From Pseudonocardiales bacterium (GTDB taxonomy: Bacteria > Actinomycetota > Actinomycetes > Mycobacteriales > Pseudonocardiaceae), in contig JAODNG010000068.1 in the NCBI GenBank assembly GCA_025465385.1, forward strand, positions 1 through 15,875: a stretch of 15,875 nucleotides of DNA, read 5' to 3'. How positions within the stretch are numbered: the stretch's first letter is position 1; each line of letters opens with the position of its first letter. Both the position numbers and the translations under genes were made by a program. Shown piece after piece: positions 13,836 to 15,875 of the stretch. Below the pieces are notes generated by a model. That model was not told where the DNA came from. It searched no databases and saw only the letters and a list, made by a program, of their open reading frames with translations.

Positions 13836-15077
13836 ATGAGGCTGCGGGAGGCGTTACTCATCGCGCTACGCGGGGTGCGCGTTCACCGGCTGCGTTCCGC
13901 GCTGACCATGCTCGGCCTCATCATCGGAGTCTCGGCTGTGATCCTGCTGGTTGCCATCGGCGACGGTGTGCAGAAATCGATCGATTCACGAATCGAACCA
14001 CTGGCCAATCTGATCACCATCGTGGCCACAGCTGGGAACATCCCCGGAAGCGCTCCCCCGAAAAACCTGATCGATGCCGACGTCGCGGCCATGCAGAAAG
14101 CACCCGACGTCGTCGCCGTCACGCCGGTGGTCACCGGCCCATCACTGATCGAGACCGGTAGAGGCCTTTCAACTTCCAAGGCACGGGTTACCGTTGTGGG
14201 CTCCACTGACCACTGGTTCGAGGTGACCAGCCGAAACATTGAGACCGGGTCCTTCTTCGACCAGGCCCAGGTCGATTCCGCCGCCAGGGTGGTGGTGCTC
14301 GGACCCACCGCGGTGACCGACCTGTTCGGTGGCGACCCTGCTGCGGCCCTCAACAAGACTGTCCGCATCAACCGCCAGTCCTTCAGAGTCATCGGGGTTA
14401 TGCAGGCGGTCGGGCTACCGGGCGACAACATCGTGGTCATGCCGCTGGACACCGCTCGCAGCTATCTCTTCGGTCGCGGCGACATCGTCAACCAGGCGAC
14501 GGTGCAAGCCGCCTCAGTAGCCGCCGTACCCGCCGCCGAGGCCGAGGTGAACAACATCCTCGACGACCGACACCAGATCAGAAACCCTGCATCTCGGGAT
14601 TTCGAAGTTCAGACCCTGACAGACGGCATCACCAAGTTCACCCAGATCCTTCGTCTCCTCACCTTGTTCACCGCCGCCGTCGCAGCGATCTCCCTGCTCG
14701 TCGGCTCGATCGGAGTCCTGAACATCATGCTGGTCGCCGTCACCGAACGAACCCGCGAGATAGGGATCCGCAAAGCAATCGGCGCGACCAGCCGTGCCAT
14801 CCTGCAACAGTTCCTCATCGAGTCCATCGTCCTGGCCGGCCTCGGTGGGGTCATCGGCGTGGGCGTCGGCGTCGGGCTGTCCTTGCTCGGCGGCGTCATC
14901 GCCTCCGCCTTCGCGACCAACCTTGGCCCCATCTTTGCCGGGTTCACCCCCGTTGTGACCGTTCTCCCCATAGTGGTGTCGTTTACGATCAGCCTGGCGA
15001 TCGGGGTCGTAGCCGGGGGCTACCCGGCCTACCGCGCCGCCCGGCTACGCCCCATCGAGGCCCTCAGATACGAATAA
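13836..15077 (+). CDS. MacB/FtsX-type ABC transporter permease
   Basis: The 413-aa protein has the MacB plan. A cytoplasmic amphipathic start (LREALLIALRGVRVHRLRSA) leads into a membrane helix at about 21-43. A large extracytoplasmic MacB core domain follows (about 45-265). Three helices lie at about 271-302, 325-355 and 374-403. The segment TERTREIGIRKAIGA after helix 2 and the ending RPIEALRYE are signatures of the family. Such permeases pair with a LolD/MacB-like ATPase, and often with a HlyD-type adaptor, to export lipids, peptides or antibiotics or to drive envelope mechanochemistry. No ATPase gene is within 1.8 kb upstream or in the rest of the window, so the partner must be elsewhere. 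A TTA codon is the seventh codon. Export of the operon's glycosylated product is possible but not shown, since unrelated sequence separates them. Confidence 0.93.
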   Translation: MRLREALLIALRGVRVHRLRSALTMLGLIIGVSAVILLVAIGDGVQKSIDSRIEPLANLITIVATAGNIPGSAPPKNLIDADVAAMQKAPDVVAVTPVVTGPSLIETGRGLSTSKARVTVVGSTDHWFEVTSRNIETGSFFDQAQVDSAARVVVLGPTAVTDLFGGDPAAALNKTVRINRQSFRVIGVMQAVGLPGDNIVVMPLDTARSYLFGRGDIVNQATVQAASVAAVPAAEAEVNNILDDRHQIRNPASRDFEVQTLTDGITKFTQILRLLTLFTAAVAAISLLVGSIGVLNIMLVAVTERTREIGIRKAIGATSRAILQQFLIESIVLAGLGGVIGVGVGVGLSLLGGVIASAFATNLGPIFAGFTPVVTVLPIVVSFTISLAIGVVAGGYPAYRAARLRPIEALRYE

Positions 15078-15124
15078 CACCCCGTCGAGCCGCGCCGCCG
15101 GGTGGACGCTTACCTGTGGCTGCT

Positions 15125-15151
15125 GGCCCCGGCTGGAACGCCTTGGGGGCC
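15125..15151 (+). terminator. Possible terminator after the permease
   Basis: GGCCCC (15125-15130) pairs with GGGGCC (15146-15151) around a 15-nt loop, 48 nt past the permease stop. The stem is short, there is no T-tract, and the call is weak. Confidence 0.3.
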
Positions 15152-15307
15152 GATGTACTGGCGAATCCCGGCGGGTCGTGGGGGGTGTAGGGGGTCGACG
15201 AAACCGAGCCGGGTCAGCTCTGCTGCTGGACGAGATCCGCCGGTTGAGCACCGGCGTGCGCGAATCTGCTCGCCGTTGCGTACTCTGCTCGTCCGACCCG
15301 GGGCAGC

Positions 15308-15325
15308 GCACCCGTCACCGGGTGC
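15308..15325 (+). repeat. Short hairpin in the leader of the YbaB-like gene
   Basis: CACCCG and CGGGTG (7 bp with the flanking G-C pair) close on a TCAC loop and end 6 nt before the ribosome binding site. It could tune translation. I see no wider riboswitch structure. Confidence 0.3.
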
Positions 15326-15341
15326 AGCCTGAGGAGGACCC

Positions 15342-15860
15342 ATGTTCGACGTCGATCCCGACGAGATGCCGCGCCGGCTGTCGCAGTGGGCGCAGGGGTT
15401 CGCCGATAAGGCCGAGCAGTTCCACGCCATGCGTTCGCAGGTCGAACAGATTCAGGTGTCCGAATCGTCCGGGGACGGAGCGGTCCGGGTCACGGTCGAT
15501 TCTCGCGGGGCGCTCACTGAACTGGCCTTCACCGACAGGATCCGCGAGGTGTCGCCGCCGGAACTCGCCGCGCAGGTGATGGCGTGCGTGCGGCGCTCCC
15601 AGCAACAGCTGGCTCCGTTGGTCCAGGATGCCATGCAGGCCACCGTCGGTAGCGAGAACCTCCTCGTCGACAACGTGGTATCGGGTTATCGGGAGCGCTT
15701 TGGCGATAACCCGGACCGACGCAGCCCAGCACCCGATCCTATGGTGCTCGGGGTCGGTGTGATCGAGGACGACAACCCACCGCCACGACCGAGGCGTCAA
15801 CCCCGCGCGACGCCGCCTGACGATGAGGAGTACTTCGCGGATCGGGATTACCTGCGCTAA
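15342..15860 (+). CDS. YbaB/EbfC-family protein
   Basis: ATG 15342 follows AGGAGG by 4 nt; the product is 172 aa. Residues about 15-115 match the YbaB/EbfC fold. A long N-terminal helix (ADKAEQFHAMRSQVEQIQV) is followed by strands (GAVRVTVDSRGALTELAFT) and a long helix ending at LVQDAMQ. The last 50 residues are Pro/Arg/Asp-rich and probably disordered. Classical YbaB proteins are about 105-110 aa nucleoid-associated DNA-binding dimers encoded beside dnaX and recR. This longer form with a tail is the actinobacterial type, often found beside WXG100/ESX-like genes, where DNA binding is not established. A possible further gene begins 10 nt downstream, which would fit a small operon. Confidence 0.8.
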   Translation: MFDVDPDEMPRRLSQWAQGFADKAEQFHAMRSQVEQIQVSESSGDGAVRVTVDSRGALTELAFTDRIREVSPPELAAQVMACVRRSQQQLAPLVQDAMQATVGSENLLVDNVVSGYRERFGDNPDRRSPAPDPMVLGVGVIEDDNPPPRPRRQPRATPPDDEEYFADRDYLR

Positions 15861-15870
15861 GGGGCATGAC

Positions 15871-15875
15871 ATGGC
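15871..15875 (+). CDS. Possible start of the next gene, cut by the window edge
   Basis: ATG 15871 is preceded at 6 nt by GGGG (15861-15864), right after the YbaB-like stop. Another ATG at 15866 is too close to that site. Only one codon and two bases are visible, so nothing can be said about the product. Confidence 0.3.

Overview
The window is high-GC DNA with short intergenic gaps, frequent GTG starts and 4-nt GTGA/ATGA gene overlaps, which points to an actinomycete. At least eight TTA codons in the biosynthetic genes, and a YbaB-type gene at the right edge, hint at a non-Streptomyces actinomycete such as a member of the Pseudonocardiales. That placement is inference only.

Bases 1-11993 form one rightward operon of five genes, and all four junctions are 4-nt stop/start overlaps. 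Gene 1 enters from the left edge. It carries the C-terminal part of a nitronate-monooxygenase-like (NPD/PfaD-type) enoyl reductase, then KS, AT, one PUFA-type ACP (motif IDSIKR) and KR. Gene 2 is KS-AT-DH with a fused Sfp-type phosphopantetheinyl transferase. Gene 3 is a free acyl carrier protein, gene 4 an alpha/beta-hydrolase and gene 5 a GT-B glycosyltransferase. Together they look like an iterative, PUFA-synthase/enediyne-PKS-related lipid or polyketide synthase that activates its own carriers. Its product is probably released by the hydrolase and then glycosylated. KS2 has Ser in place of the first catalytic His and AT2 has lost the GQGSQ motif, so the second protein may not be a standard elongating module.

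Bases 12000-13520 are a non-biosynthetic island. A tiny hydrophobic ORF ends in an S74-chaperone-like SNRRLKSDI motif. It overlaps by GTGA a second ORF carrying the rest of an endosialidase-type (peptidase S74) chaperone domain, so this domain appears split over two genes. A degenerate second copy lies in inverted orientation, with its own matching promoter, upstream dyad and GTGA junction. The two copies converge on a perfect 16-bp hairpin. Three related operator-like boxes and three TTGAC(A/G)...TAGTA(T/G) promoter candidates accompany them.

Bases 13520-13835 are intergenic. 13836-15077 encodes a MacB/FtsX-type ABC transporter permease with no ATPase gene visible in the window. 15342-15860 encodes a YbaB/EbfC-family protein, followed by the possible first codons of another gene at the right edge.
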